A stretch of DNA of 31,312 bases from assembly GCA_016186945.1 (NCBI GenBank), contig JACPKR010000040.1, positions 1 through 31,312 of the forward strand, given 5' to 3'. The position numbers were made by a program, and so were the translations under genes. Positions within the stretch are counted from its first letter, which is position 1; each line of letters starts with the position of its first letter. A model generated the notes under the pieces. The model was not told where the DNA came from and did no database searches. It saw nothing but the letters and a program-made list of their open reading frames with translations. Positions 1 to 7,337 of this stretch are shown piece by piece. This DNA is from Deltaproteobacteria bacterium (GTDB lineage Bacteria; Bdellovibrionota_B; Oligoflexia; Oligoflexales; Bog-1112).

Positions 1-59
1 AGTGCTTCCACTGCTACCTTTGCTTTAAACTGGGCTGTATGCCGTTTCCTCTGCGCCAT
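1..59 (-). CDS. IS3-family transposase OrfA, N-terminus only
   Basis: The minus-strand frame starting with ATG at 59 encodes MAQRKRHTAQFKAKVAVEA before the window ends. This matches the usual OrfA opening of IS3-family transposases (basic residues, then an FKAKVA(L/V)EA stretch that begins the helix-turn-helix domain). OrfA normally supplies DNA binding and is joined to the DDE catalytic OrfB by programmed frameshifting. AAGGAGG lies about six bases upstream of the ATG. Only 19 complete codons are visible, so intactness cannot be judged. Confidence 0.75.
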   Translation of the reverse strand, partial: MAQRKRHTAQFKAKVAVEA

Positions 60-137
60 ATGAATCCCTCCTTGGCGATGTTTTAATATACCGGAGGGTC
101 TTACTTAGCAAGCTGTCCAGTTTTCGGGGTCCACTAT
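1..137 (-). mobile_element. End of an IS3-family insertion sequence (partial)
   Basis: Read on the minus strand, a probable terminal inverted repeat TGGACCCCGAAAACTGGACA begins near position 133. It is followed by a short leader, a strong Shine-Dalgarno (AAGGAGG) and the start of a transposase OrfA. The TG start and the TGGACA ending of the repeat are typical of IS3-family ends. Only this end lies in the window; the other end and the target duplication lie to the left. The exact boundary is uncertain by a few bases. Confidence 0.7.
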
Positions 138-309
138 ATTCCCAATTATCTGGCTCATAAGCAGTACGAAGTACTGAAACTTGCTTATTCGGATATGGGA
201 TAAATACCAACGTAAGCAATCTCCCATCATAGGTCTCGAACGACTTTTCGAGGATTCTTAATGCCATCAAAAAAAGAAGCTTGTGGATTTGGAGAAAATG
301 TCCGTCCAT
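134..309 (-). pseudogene. Remnant of a small DUF4258-like protein, cut by the IS
   Basis: A minus-strand frame opens at ATG 309, with a GGAG motif about seven bases upstream, and reads into the insertion-sequence end near 133. Its last native residues include GRLLTLVFIPYPNKQVSVLR followed by TAYEPDNWE. Alternating hydrophobic strands followed by a TxYxPDxxxWE end resemble the C-terminus of DUF4258 toxin-like proteins. The expected N-terminal His/Arg helix is not obvious, so the fragment may be broken at both ends. Beyond 133 the frame continues only through IS sequence out of frame with the transposase. The family assignment is from memory of the motif and is weak. Confidence 0.33.
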
Positions 310-425
310 GACATTTCTCCAAACCCTTCACATCCGCTTGTCTTCTAAAAATCCTCATGTTAAAGCTCTGATTAGCAAATACCAAGAGTCGCGATGTTTG
401 ATAACCTTCTTGTTCTGGAGCTGCT

Positions 426-1778
426 ATGGAAATTCGTAAGTGGACGTGCTCGTCGTGTCGATTGTTAACGTTAGTCATGTGGATCCCATTTGTCTTCTTA
501 AGTCTTGCATGCGGTGAGAATCTGCAGGACAGCATCTCAAAAAACGTCGCGGGTGAGGACTCCAGCATCGCCCTTCTTGTCGGCCAGGGTTTCAATTCCG
601 TCAACTCAGGTGCGAAAGGCCACTGTGTTGATATCGGCGGTCTTGAAACCCAAACCGGTCAGATATCAGGTTCATTCGCCGAATATCGGCTTTTAGAAAT
701 CACATCGGAGAGTTCTCTTCGTGAAAATCTGAACGTCTCAGCGAGCGGCTCAATGAAATTTGCCGTGATGGGTGGTGGAAGTGCTCGCATGAATTTTGTA
801 CGAAGTGTGAATAAAACGGGAAGTTCACGCTATGTCCTTGTTCACGCTCGCGTTGGCAATCAGTTGGAACTGGCCACCTCCTTTCGTCTGAAAGAAAAAG
901 CCGCAACTCTTCTCGCATCGGACAAAGAAGGTTTCGTTCGAAACTGTGGAAACGAATTTGTTTATGGACGCAGAACAGGTGGCGAATTTTATGCTGTATT
1001 CGAATATGAGTTTCACTCCGCACAGGAAGAAAAAAGGTTCAATACTGCGATCGAAGCGAGTGGATTTGGCTGGAAAGCCTCCGGAAACATCAACCAAGAG
1101 CTTGCAAAATTCAATATGAGCGCTCGTGTTCATGTCAAAATGCTACGTTTTGGTGGGATCGGTCCGCTGCCTGACATTAAAGATTTGCAAGACTACGGAA
1201 GCAAATTCGGAACGGTCGTTTCTGCAATGACAGGTTCTCCCGTCACCCTGGAGTTGATCACCAAAAATTATGATGGCGTCGAGCCTTTCGACATCAGTGG
1301 GTATGCATCCTCCCTGACAAGGCAAAACAGAATGATCAAGCAGCTAGCCGAAGCGATCGAAGGCGCGTATGAAAGCAGACGTTCCATCATTTATGTGAAA
1401 AGAAATTCTCATGTCTTTGAAGACTTTGATGAGTCTCATCTTTCAAAGGCCGAGGTTAATCTATCGCGATTCATCAACATTTATGAACAAGCCGTCGTGG
1501 ACTGTTTTGAAAATTACGTGAACGGCTGTTCGATTCCACAAGAAAGCTACCCGAGTGCTCCTGTTCTTCCGGAAAGAAAAAAGGGTACCACAGGACTTTT
1601 GGAATATTGTGAAAGCCTAAGATGGCAAACTTACAAAAGAGGGATGGTCGACTTTAATAAGTATCTTCAGTGGAAGAAATTTGGTGAGGTCCCCATTTTT
1701 AGGAATGAAAATGATGTGGAGTCGGGGGTGGTCGCTTCCGCATCGTGTTTAGTTTATGGGTATCTTTTCAAGGAATGA
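426..1778 (+). CDS. Secreted lipoprotein with a degenerate MACPF-like signature
   Basis: A 450-residue protein starting at ATG 426, with GGAG five bases upstream. Residues 12-28 are hydrophobic and end in SLAC with Cys29, so it is probably a lipoprotein, although the -3 residue (Ser) is not canonical. Residues 173-186 read NCGNEFVYGRRTGG. This follows the spacing of the MACPF signature (aromatic-G-T-H-F/Y-x6-G-G) but lacks the Thr-His pair. The preceding part (GFNSVNSGAKG, then a Ser/Ala-rich alternating stretch near 100-120) and the following stretch (EEKRFNTAIEASGFGWKASG) are plausible for the membrane-inserting hairpin regions of this pore-forming fold. The C-terminal third (about 300-450) is Cys-containing with no recognised domain. 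It heads a run of exported-protein genes on the same strand. Pore formation is inferred; it could be an unrelated lipoprotein. Confidence 0.5.
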   Translation: MEIRKWTCSSCRLLTLVMWIPFVFLSLACGENLQDSISKNVAGEDSSIALLVGQGFNSVNSGAKGHCVDIGGLETQTGQISGSFAEYRLLEITSESSLRENLNVSASGSMKFAVMGGGSARMNFVRSVNKTGSSRYVLVHARVGNQLELATSFRLKEKAATLLASDKEGFVRNCGNEFVYGRRTGGEFYAVFEYEFHSAQEEKRFNTAIEASGFGWKASGNINQELAKFNMSARVHVKMLRFGGIGPLPDIKDLQDYGSKFGTVVSAMTGSPVTLELITKNYDGVEPFDISGYASSLTRQNRMIKQLAEAIEGAYESRRSIIYVKRNSHVFEDFDESHLSKAEVNLSRFINIYEQAVVDCFENYVNGCSIPQESYPSAPVLPERKKGTTGLLEYCESLRWQTYKRGMVDFNKYLQWKKFGEVPIFRNENDVESGVVASASCLVYGYLFKE

Positions 1779-1838
1779 TTGGGTTGCAACGCATAAACCG
1801 ATCTTGGTTGAATACAACGTACGGATAAGGAGTCTAAC

Positions 1839-2705
1839 ATGCGCATCACTACAAAATTCTTGATCTTTCTCATTTCTGCTGCTTCGTTACTCGCCGCAAA
1901 TCAAACAAGTTGGGGGGCATCCTACATAACGATTCGCTCACGCTGTACAGAAAACAATCTTGACCCTGGTCCCGCTCACGGGCGCAACGCTTGGGCAAAA
2001 AAGTGTTTCTCATCTGCAATCGAGCAGATCACATTCCATGATCAACAGACTCCCGTCGAGTATGCTTTGGTTTCTGACAAGAATGAGTCTAAATGGAATG
2101 CTCCGACTGATGCAAAAGATGCGTGCGGTGAGTTTGAAACAATACATGCCTTTTGTGTAGCCTCCTGTTACACGCCCAGTCAGAGAATTCGATTTGATGG
2201 AGTTGACATACCCGTCAAGACGGCTCTTCTCACGCGCGAACGAAACGTGACAACCCTCTCAAAATCGGCGAGTCTTGAAAATCTTACCTACGATATTCTT
2301 CCGGTCGAGTCTTACACGCAATCCTGGAGGGATGGGTATGAAAGAATTCTAGTACTGGAGATGCGCTCGGGTGGGAACTTAGAAGTCACCCTCGGCCATC
2401 CCATCCTCTTATCGAGCGGAATTATGGTTAAAGCCAAGGATCTGTCGGTTGGAGATCGCCTCATTCGAAGTACAGGCGAGTTCGATCCAATCGACAAGAT
2501 TCGGGAGCTTGGATATTTTGGAAAAGTTTATAACCTCGCACCAGATAGTCTCGATCCGGTCGAGAACATTTTGGTCGCGGAAGGCTATTTAGCAGGTTCA
2601 GCCAATTATCAGTATCATCAGCTTTTCCAATCAATGTGGTATCGTCAAATGTTGAGAAGCATGCGAGATGTTTCTCAAGTTCAGGAAAATGGGGATGCAA
2701 AATGA
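1839..2705 (+). CDS. Exported protein with a C-terminal Hint (hedgehog/intein) domain
   Basis: A 288-residue protein with a Sec signal peptide (hydrophobic residues about 6-20, likely cleaved near TSWGA). Residues 30-109 form a Cys-rich N-terminal region of unknown fold. From Cys110 (SCYTPSQRI) the order of Hint motifs is visible: the nucleophile Cys, a TLGHPILLSSG block carrying the conserved TxxHP, then KAKDLSVGDRLI, a GKVYNLAPDS strand and LVAEGYLAGS. Hint domains catalyse an N-to-S acyl shift at their first Cys and usually cleave or splice. A clear His-Asn plus Cys/Ser/Thr exit is not seen at the end, so autocleavage of the hedgehog or bacterial-Hint type is more likely than splicing. AAGGAG precedes the ATG, and the stop overlaps the next gene as ATGA. 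Confidence 0.7.
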   Translation: MRITTKFLIFLISAASLLAANQTSWGASYITIRSRCTENNLDPGPAHGRNAWAKKCFSSAIEQITFHDQQTPVEYALVSDKNESKWNAPTDAKDACGEFETIHAFCVASCYTPSQRIRFDGVDIPVKTALLTRERNVTTLSKSASLENLTYDILPVESYTQSWRDGYERILVLEMRSGGNLEVTLGHPILLSSGIMVKAKDLSVGDRLIRSTGEFDPIDKIRELGYFGKVYNLAPDSLDPVENILVAEGYLAGSANYQYHQLFQSMWYRQMLRSMRDVSQVQENGDAK

Positions 2706-3109
2706 CGTTTATAAGAAAACTACAGCTAACAAGCATTTTTATCACTTTACTAACAGCCTGCGGACGAGACGATTCAGAAGACAAACAAAAACATGATCCA
2801 AGCGATGATGACGGACTCAGGCTTACGGAAATTCTATCCTCTGAAATCGGCGAGGGAAAACAAGAGGAAGTGAAAGCTCGACAGGCCCAACTAATGAGAG
2901 AGCAAAAAGAGCTACTCCGAAATGCTTGCGACGTTGAACGCGACGAAGACAAATGCCGATGTATTTCCGATAGATGGTCATTGTTTATCAACAAAAAAAT
3001 TGATCTTAGGACTTACGAGGAGTCAGTCGCATTTGGCACAGTTCCTCTTTTCGATGAAAAGGGAGAACATATCGTCGCCCATGTACTTTGCAAGGCTGTG
3101 GAGAAATAA
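2702..3109 (+). CDS. Small lipoprotein of unknown function
   Basis: A 135-residue protein whose ATG overlaps the stop of the Hint-protein gene (ATGA), so the two are probably translationally coupled. Residues 7-19 are hydrophobic and end in LLTAC, a canonical lipobox with Cys20. The mature part begins with a highly charged Asp/Glu/Lys linker and a predicted helix (about 45-75), then a Cys cluster NACDVERDEDKCRC and a late Cys near the end that could form disulphides. A longer reading starting at 2636 lies inside the upstream gene and would bury the signal peptide, so it was rejected. No family is recognised; a role as partner of the adjoining Hint protein is only inferred from the overlap. 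Confidence 0.7.
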   Translation: MTFIRKLQLTSIFITLLTACGRDDSEDKQKHDPSDDDGLRLTEILSSEIGEGKQEEVKARQAQLMREQKELLRNACDVERDEDKCRCISDRWSLFINKKIDLRTYEESVAFGTVPLFDEKGEHIVAHVLCKAVEK

Positions 3110-3130
3110 AGTTTGGGGAACACCAGTTTT

Positions 3131-3886
3131 ATGCTGTTTATTAGAAAACGAATACATCGGGTGCTGGCTGGCTTGTTCGCCATTTCTCTCGCTCTCCTTT
3201 TGATTTTCTTTAAACCGGCCGAAAGTCATTCCGAGAAAACGTCAGAGCCGGTTTTGCTGAAGGAAGCCCCACAGAAAGACCTTCATCAACACTCAAACCT
3301 TGAAAACTCAAAAAACAGCGACAAAAATCGAGATGAAGACGACTCGATTGAGAGGACCTTAAGCGAAAGCGACTTTAAAACGCTCCTGTCTTATTCCGAA
3401 AAACGGGGCCACTATGTTTTCTTAGAAAGGATCGAAGATGAACTGTCCGAGGATCTAAAGAAAAGACGTCATGTAGCTTCGATTAAAAAAGCTCTTGCCA
3501 AAGATCTACAAGCTCCTTATTCGCCGGAAATGGAAAGACGGCACCTCTCCATGTTGAATTACCTGGAAGATGCAAGCCTTGGTCGTTTTAAGCATGAAAG
3601 GAGTCGAGAAGCTCTCGATGCAGTTGTCAGTCTTCTCACTGAAATTCCGATCGACACAAAAATGCCGAAGCGCCATCTTCAGTTTCAGATTGGTGACAAG
3701 GTGGATTTGATGATGATCTGGACACAAGAAAATCGTGACGAGGCGTTTCGATATCTGAGTTCCCAAATTGAATCCCCTCTTTTTTCTTATTTGAAAGAGG
3801 GGTATTTCAATGGCTTGTTTTTCCTAGGATTGAAACAAAAAGACTTGAATGCTCTCATCGCTTACGCCGGCGCTCTTGGGGAATAG
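3131..3886 (+). CDS. Membrane-anchored protein of unknown function
   Basis: Starting at ATG 3131 gives 251 residues. The frame also has a TTG at 3113, but the ATG is preceded by GGGGAA and puts the basic cluster RKRIHR directly before one hydrophobic segment (about residues 11-27), a typical uncleaved anchor or signal peptide. A low-complexity charged linker (about 30-75, rich in Lys, Glu, Asp, Asn and Ser) follows, then a mostly helical C-terminal region that recalls alpha-solenoid or HEAT-like proteins without a clear repeat. It lies 21 bases after the preceding lipoprotein gene and is probably in the same transcript. The stop codon is a few bases before a dispersed palindromic repeat. No family is recognised. 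Confidence 0.6.
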   Translation: MLFIRKRIHRVLAGLFAISLALLLIFFKPAESHSEKTSEPVLLKEAPQKDLHQHSNLENSKNSDKNRDEDDSIERTLSESDFKTLLSYSEKRGHYVFLERIEDELSEDLKKRRHVASIKKALAKDLQAPYSPEMERRHLSMLNYLEDASLGRFKHERSREALDAVVSLLTEIPIDTKMPKRHLQFQIGDKVDLMMIWTQENRDEAFRYLSSQIESPLFSYLKEGYFNGLFFLGLKQKDLNALIAYAGALGE

Positions 3887-3891
3887 ATAGT

Positions 3892-4015
3892 TGCAAATAG
3901 GGAGAGGGGGGTTTGGGGGGGTGAGTGAAGCGTCGCCTCCCCCGGATTTCATGGAGGAACCAGCTGCGCAGTTTCCTCCAAACCACCTCCTTGCCCCAAG
4001 CAGCTTACGCGTTAT
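3892..4015. repeat. Dispersed palindromic element, copy A
   Basis: This copy has the G-rich block GGGAGAGGGGGG, the GAGTGAAGCGTCGCC segment, the internal hairpin GGAGGAACCAGCTGCGCAG with TTTCCTCC, and the right terminal repeat TTGCCCCAAGCAGCTTACGC. Bases differ from copies B and C at several sites (for example CAGC for TGGC in the terminal repeat), and the left terminal repeat is degenerate. It begins about six bases after a stop codon and fills most of the gap before the next gene. Confidence 0.85.
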
Positions 4016-4045
4016 AAGATAGAGGAAACTTTCCAATGAGTACGC

Positions 4046-5143
4046 ATGATGAAAAGAAGTCTCCTTTGTGTGCTAATCTTATTGAGTGAATATTCGCACG
4101 CCATCGAACAAAAATCTGTCTTCGAATCTTCCAGGAATTGGGGCCGGGGGGGAGCGTATGTTGCGGCTTATGATTCTGACGAAGCGACTCGTTTCAATCC
4201 TGCGACTCTCGCGGAAACCGACATTTCGTTTCAGATGCGCTTTTATCAGCTTGACCTTTCCCTAGCCGAAGCGACAGTTGATACCATTAACGACTTAGCA
4301 GATACGAGTGGCAGCGAGGACGGACTTTCCTTCATGCGTAAGTTTGACGACAAGTTCGGAGACAAGCAGTTTTTCCGCGGTCAGTTCTCTCCTCTCAGTA
4401 TGCGTTTTGGAGCCTTCGAATTTTCTCCCTTTGTCGTGCTCGACACAACGCTTGAAATCAACTCGCCCACGCTTCCCGAGTCGAAGTGGCTTTCCGACAC
4501 CTACGCAGGCGCGAGTTTCTCGTACAGTCGCAAGTTTTTCACAAGTCTTGCTCTTGGCCTTACGTTGCGTCCCATGTACCGATGGAAGATCGACGGTAAG
4601 ATTGGCTTCACGGACCTTATGGATTTCCTCCCTCCAGCCAGCAAGCAGTTTTCCGACATTTCCCCCATCGTCTCTGGATTTGGCCTGGGCGTTGACGTCG
4701 GAGGAGTATGGCAAGTGTCTCCTAAGTTTCGATGGGGCTTGGTCGTGCAGAACGTGGGAGACATGGGTTACTTTCAAGACTACTCAACGAAACCAGAGCC
4801 TTTCCGCCAAAAATTCAGCACGGGGATCCTTTCTCGCAACCAATGGGGACCGTGGAACCTCGACTTTCTTGCCGACATTCAGGACCTGGAAAATCGGGAT
4901 GGCCTGAACCTTTTGCGTCTGCTCCATTACGGTCTGGAGTTCGGAACGTCGGTGATCTCTCGAGACCACGATTACGGCATCCTCCTGGGAGTGAATGAAG
5001 GTTACATAACAACGGGCGTCTTTCTCGATCTTCTACTCGTTCGTTTCGACATTAGCAACTACGCCGTGGAAGACGCCTTCAACCCTGGACAGGATCGTGA
5101 CCGTCGCTGGGCGTTCTCAGCTCGTACAACCATGACCTTTTAG
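4046..5143 (+). CDS. Putative outer-membrane beta-barrel protein (FadL/PorV/TraF-like)
   Basis: A 365-residue protein with a short signal peptide (MMKRSLLCVLILLSEYSHA). The mature start contains SRNWGRGGAYVAAYDSDEAT followed by RFNPATLAE. A Gly-rich hatch-like stretch followed by an N-P-A motif is seen at the start of FadL/OmpP1, PorV and TraF-type barrels. The rest alternates short amphipathic strands with turns, and the last residues (AFSARTTMTF) end in Phe, as outer-membrane proteins inserted by the BAM complex often do. Either of two adjacent ATG codons (4046 or 4049) could start it; the ribosome-binding site is weak. A lipoprotein gene follows after nine bases. The substrate is unknown and the exact family is uncertain. 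Confidence 0.6.
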   Translation: MMKRSLLCVLILLSEYSHAIEQKSVFESSRNWGRGGAYVAAYDSDEATRFNPATLAETDISFQMRFYQLDLSLAEATVDTINDLADTSGSEDGLSFMRKFDDKFGDKQFFRGQFSPLSMRFGAFEFSPFVVLDTTLEINSPTLPESKWLSDTYAGASFSYSRKFFTSLALGLTLRPMYRWKIDGKIGFTDLMDFLPPASKQFSDISPIVSGFGLGVDVGGVWQVSPKFRWGLVVQNVGDMGYFQDYSTKPEPFRQKFSTGILSRNQWGPWNLDFLADIQDLENRDGLNLLRLLHYGLEFGTSVISRDHDYGILLGVNEGYITTGVFLDLLLVRFDISNYAVEDAFNPGQDRDRRWAFSARTTMTF

Positions 5144-5152
5144 GAACACATT

Positions 5153-6055
5153 ATGAAACTCCTCCCCTACTTGCTAACTCTTTTCACCGTAGTGGCATGC
5201 GGTTGGAACCTGTACGACAGATTTGTACCCAAGGACAGCGATCGGTACAGAAAAGAACAGGTGCGGATTCATTTAGACAATCAGGAATATGCTCAAGCCC
5301 TCTCTCTTCTTGAAGATATCGAACATAAGGACAATGACACCGTTCTTATGAAAGTTTCAGCTTTTCTAGGTAATGCTGGGTTGAGCATGTGGGGGATTGT
5401 AAAGGACCTCGTCGATTCCAAAAACTTAAAAAACTCGACGGGAACGGGCGCAGACCGGATTTTTAACGTCCTTGGTGATACCTTCTTTGGTACGGGAGAT
5501 GTCCGAACCGCGCGACTGAGTGCCCTTTCTCAGAGCATTCAAGAGTTAAAAACTGCACCTGATCCGGAGACCCGTCTTGAGAATTTTCGCTGTTTTTTGG
5601 CGGGTGTCCTCGCCTTTCCTTCGATCACTGACGGGAAGGACGCAGCCTTGGAGATAATCGCTGCTCTCCAAGAATTGAAACAGCAAGTCGCTGCTGCGGG
5701 AGGGAGTGGGGACGAATGCCCCAGCCTGGACAGATTTAACAAGAGCCTTGCGAAAGTTTCCCAAGTCAGAGCTGACCTTGACCTGGCATTGACTGAAACC
5801 GTCAATTGCCCCCTCTTTGCCTCCATTTCCACCGACTCGCTCAATGAGGTCGAAAAGCTCCTCGACAAATTCAACGAAGGCGCCGACCAAGGTTGTGAGA
5901 CGATCACCTGCACTCTTGGGGAAGATGCGTGCGAAGCCTTACAATTCGGGTGCATTCAGTCCATAATCGGAAGCAAGACCGCTCAGGCCGGTGACGGCAA
6001 GATCGAAATTTGTGAAATCGTCCAGAATTGCAGCAGCGTGGATACCTGCTTTTGA
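5153..6055 (+). CDS. Cys-rich lipoprotein of unknown function
   Basis: A 300-residue protein with a lipoprotein signal (LLTLFTVVAC, Cys16). Early residues contain HLDNQEYAQALSLLEDIE, similar to a tetratricopeptide helix pair. A Gly/Thr-rich middle (GTGADRIFNVLGDTFFGTGD) and a long helical region follow. The last 70 residues hold at least seven Cys, ending DTCF, which suggests disulphides and export to an oxidising space. It starts nine bases after the barrel gene and probably shares its transcript, so a role as a periplasmic or surface partner of that barrel is a reasonable guess. It converges with the transporter gene on the other strand, with only 11 bases between stop codons. No named family is recognised. 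Confidence 0.65.
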   Translation: MKLLPYLLTLFTVVACGWNLYDRFVPKDSDRYRKEQVRIHLDNQEYAQALSLLEDIEHKDNDTVLMKVSAFLGNAGLSMWGIVKDLVDSKNLKNSTGTGADRIFNVLGDTFFGTGDVRTARLSALSQSIQELKTAPDPETRLENFRCFLAGVLAFPSITDGKDAALEIIAALQELKQQVAAAGGSGDECPSLDRFNKSLAKVSQVRADLDLALTETVNCPLFASISTDSLNEVEKLLDKFNEGADQGCETITCTLGEDACEALQFGCIQSIIGSKTAQAGDGKIEICEIVQNCSSVDTCF

Positions 6056-6066
6056 CGTCTTCCGGC

Positions 6067-7308
6067 TCACTCCGTAAGGGGAACATGCTCCCTCGATCGC
6101 GTCCATTGCAGAGGTAGTACGATAAGAAGCCAACCCCCCGCCACGAGCATCCCAAGAAAGAGGAAGTTGAAATGCGGCATGAGAACCAGCTTTTCCAAGA
6201 CACTGGTGCCCCAAGATGCGGCTCCCTTCCCCAGTCGGTAGCCCAACACGTCGATGATTTCCTTTGCCCGGAACCGGACATCGAATGAGAGGGGAATATA
6301 GAGAATTTCCTTAGCTGCCCGAAATACCGAATAATCCATCGCCTTGAAAAGCATATAGGCGGCGCCACATGTATAAAGACCCGGTTGCAGAAAGGCGACC
6401 GTTACAAGAGCAAGGTTCAGAACAGGAATGGCAATGTGAATGACATGAACCGGTAACAAGGATAATAACAAAGGAGCCATGATTAGCTGCATAAAAAGAG
6501 AACAGGAATTCAACACTGCGAAAAACATTCCCGAGAAGGCGGTCTGCGCATCCATGTCAGGAAATTCCACTTGAAGGATTTCCTGAAAATTCATGCTCAT
6601 AAAAAATGCATAAAACTGGCTAAAAAGAATCATAGCAAAGACGATGACAAGGACTGGATTATTAGAAAATAAGCCAAGACCTAACACATCCTCACTTTTC
6701 TTTTTGTGCTTTTTATGCTCTAAGCGTTCACTATCACCACCTATGCCGTAAGCGATTTGACCAAAGACCCAGCAAGGAAGGCAAAGGAAGGCACCAAGGA
6801 GCACCATGGATTCCGTCCCATAAGTACCGACGAGACGGTTGAGGAGGACACCCCCTGAAATGCTGCCCAACGTTGACAGTCCCAATATGAGGCCGTTGTA
6901 TTTCTTAGCAGTTACCTCATCGAGAATGCTGTTGATGAAAGACCAGAATTGCTCGATCAGTAGCACTGCATAGGCTTCCCTAACTACGAAAAGAAGGATT
7001 GTCGCCCACTTCATTTTCAATGCGATCAAGCTGTAACACACGGCTATGAGGAAACCCGAACCCAGCGTCGTTGTCGATAAAGTTCTCCGTGGCCCCAAGC
7101 TTGATAACAGTTTCCCGTAAATCCAAAGCATTCCAAAAATGCCAATGGGTGTGATCGCAATCACCAGAGGGAGCTGGTCCACCCCATAAGCTGCTTTGAA
7201 GAGAGAATTGGTTGAGCTTCGGATGATTTCATATCCACTCAGAAGAAAGGCAGACGAAACGGACAGAATCAGGGAAGCCAAAAGCGGGCGGTTTTTCGTC
7301 AGTTCCAT
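6067..7308 (-). CDS. Tlc/NTT-like (nucleotide transporter family) membrane protein
   Basis: A 413-residue integral membrane protein with about 11-12 hydrophobic segments. The segment AAKEILYIPLSFDVRFRAKE followed by IIDVLGYRLGKG matches the conserved late region of the ATP/ADP translocase (Tlc, NTT, Npt) family, where PAKE-LYIPLS and K-x-IDV are typical. True Tlc exchangers are usually about 500 residues, so this is a short member, and substrate specificity cannot be read from sequence. Such proteins exchange or import nucleotides in intracellular bacteria and plastids, but shorter relatives also occur in free-living and predatory bacteria. AGAGGAGGG lies eight bases before the ATG. It is 29 bases downstream of the helicase gene and probably co-transcribed with it. 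Confidence 0.7.
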   Translation of the reverse strand: MELTKNRPLLASLILSVSSAFLLSGYEIIRSSTNSLFKAAYGVDQLPLVIAITPIGIFGMLWIYGKLLSSLGPRRTLSTTTLGSGFLIAVCYSLIALKMKWATILLFVVREAYAVLLIEQFWSFINSILDEVTAKKYNGLILGLSTLGSISGGVLLNRLVGTYGTESMVLLGAFLCLPCWVFGQIAYGIGGDSERLEHKKHKKKSEDVLGLGLFSNNPVLVIVFAMILFSQFYAFFMSMNFQEILQVEFPDMDAQTAFSGMFFAVLNSCSLFMQLIMAPLLLSLLPVHVIHIAIPVLNLALVTVAFLQPGLYTCGAAYMLFKAMDYSVFRAAKEILYIPLSFDVRFRAKEIIDVLGYRLGKGAASWGTSVLEKLVLMPHFNFLFLGMLVAGGWLLIVLPLQWTRSREHVPLTE

Positions 7309-7337
7309 AGGAGAAGCCCTCCTCTAACATAGAGATA

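Noticed and set aside
25-309. Single 94-residue minus-strand protein
   Set aside because: Its second half reads the insertion-sequence end in a frame different from the transposase; only 134-309 may be a gene remnant.
3824-4036. Minus-strand ORF containing RKLLGARRWFGGN
   Set aside because: Frame of palindromic element copy A extended into the 3' end of a plus-strand gene; not an independent gene.
4295-4907. Overlapping ORFs on both strands inside the beta-barrel gene
   Set aside because: The 365-residue frame has a signal peptide and a terminal Phe; the others lack any domain pattern and are shadows.
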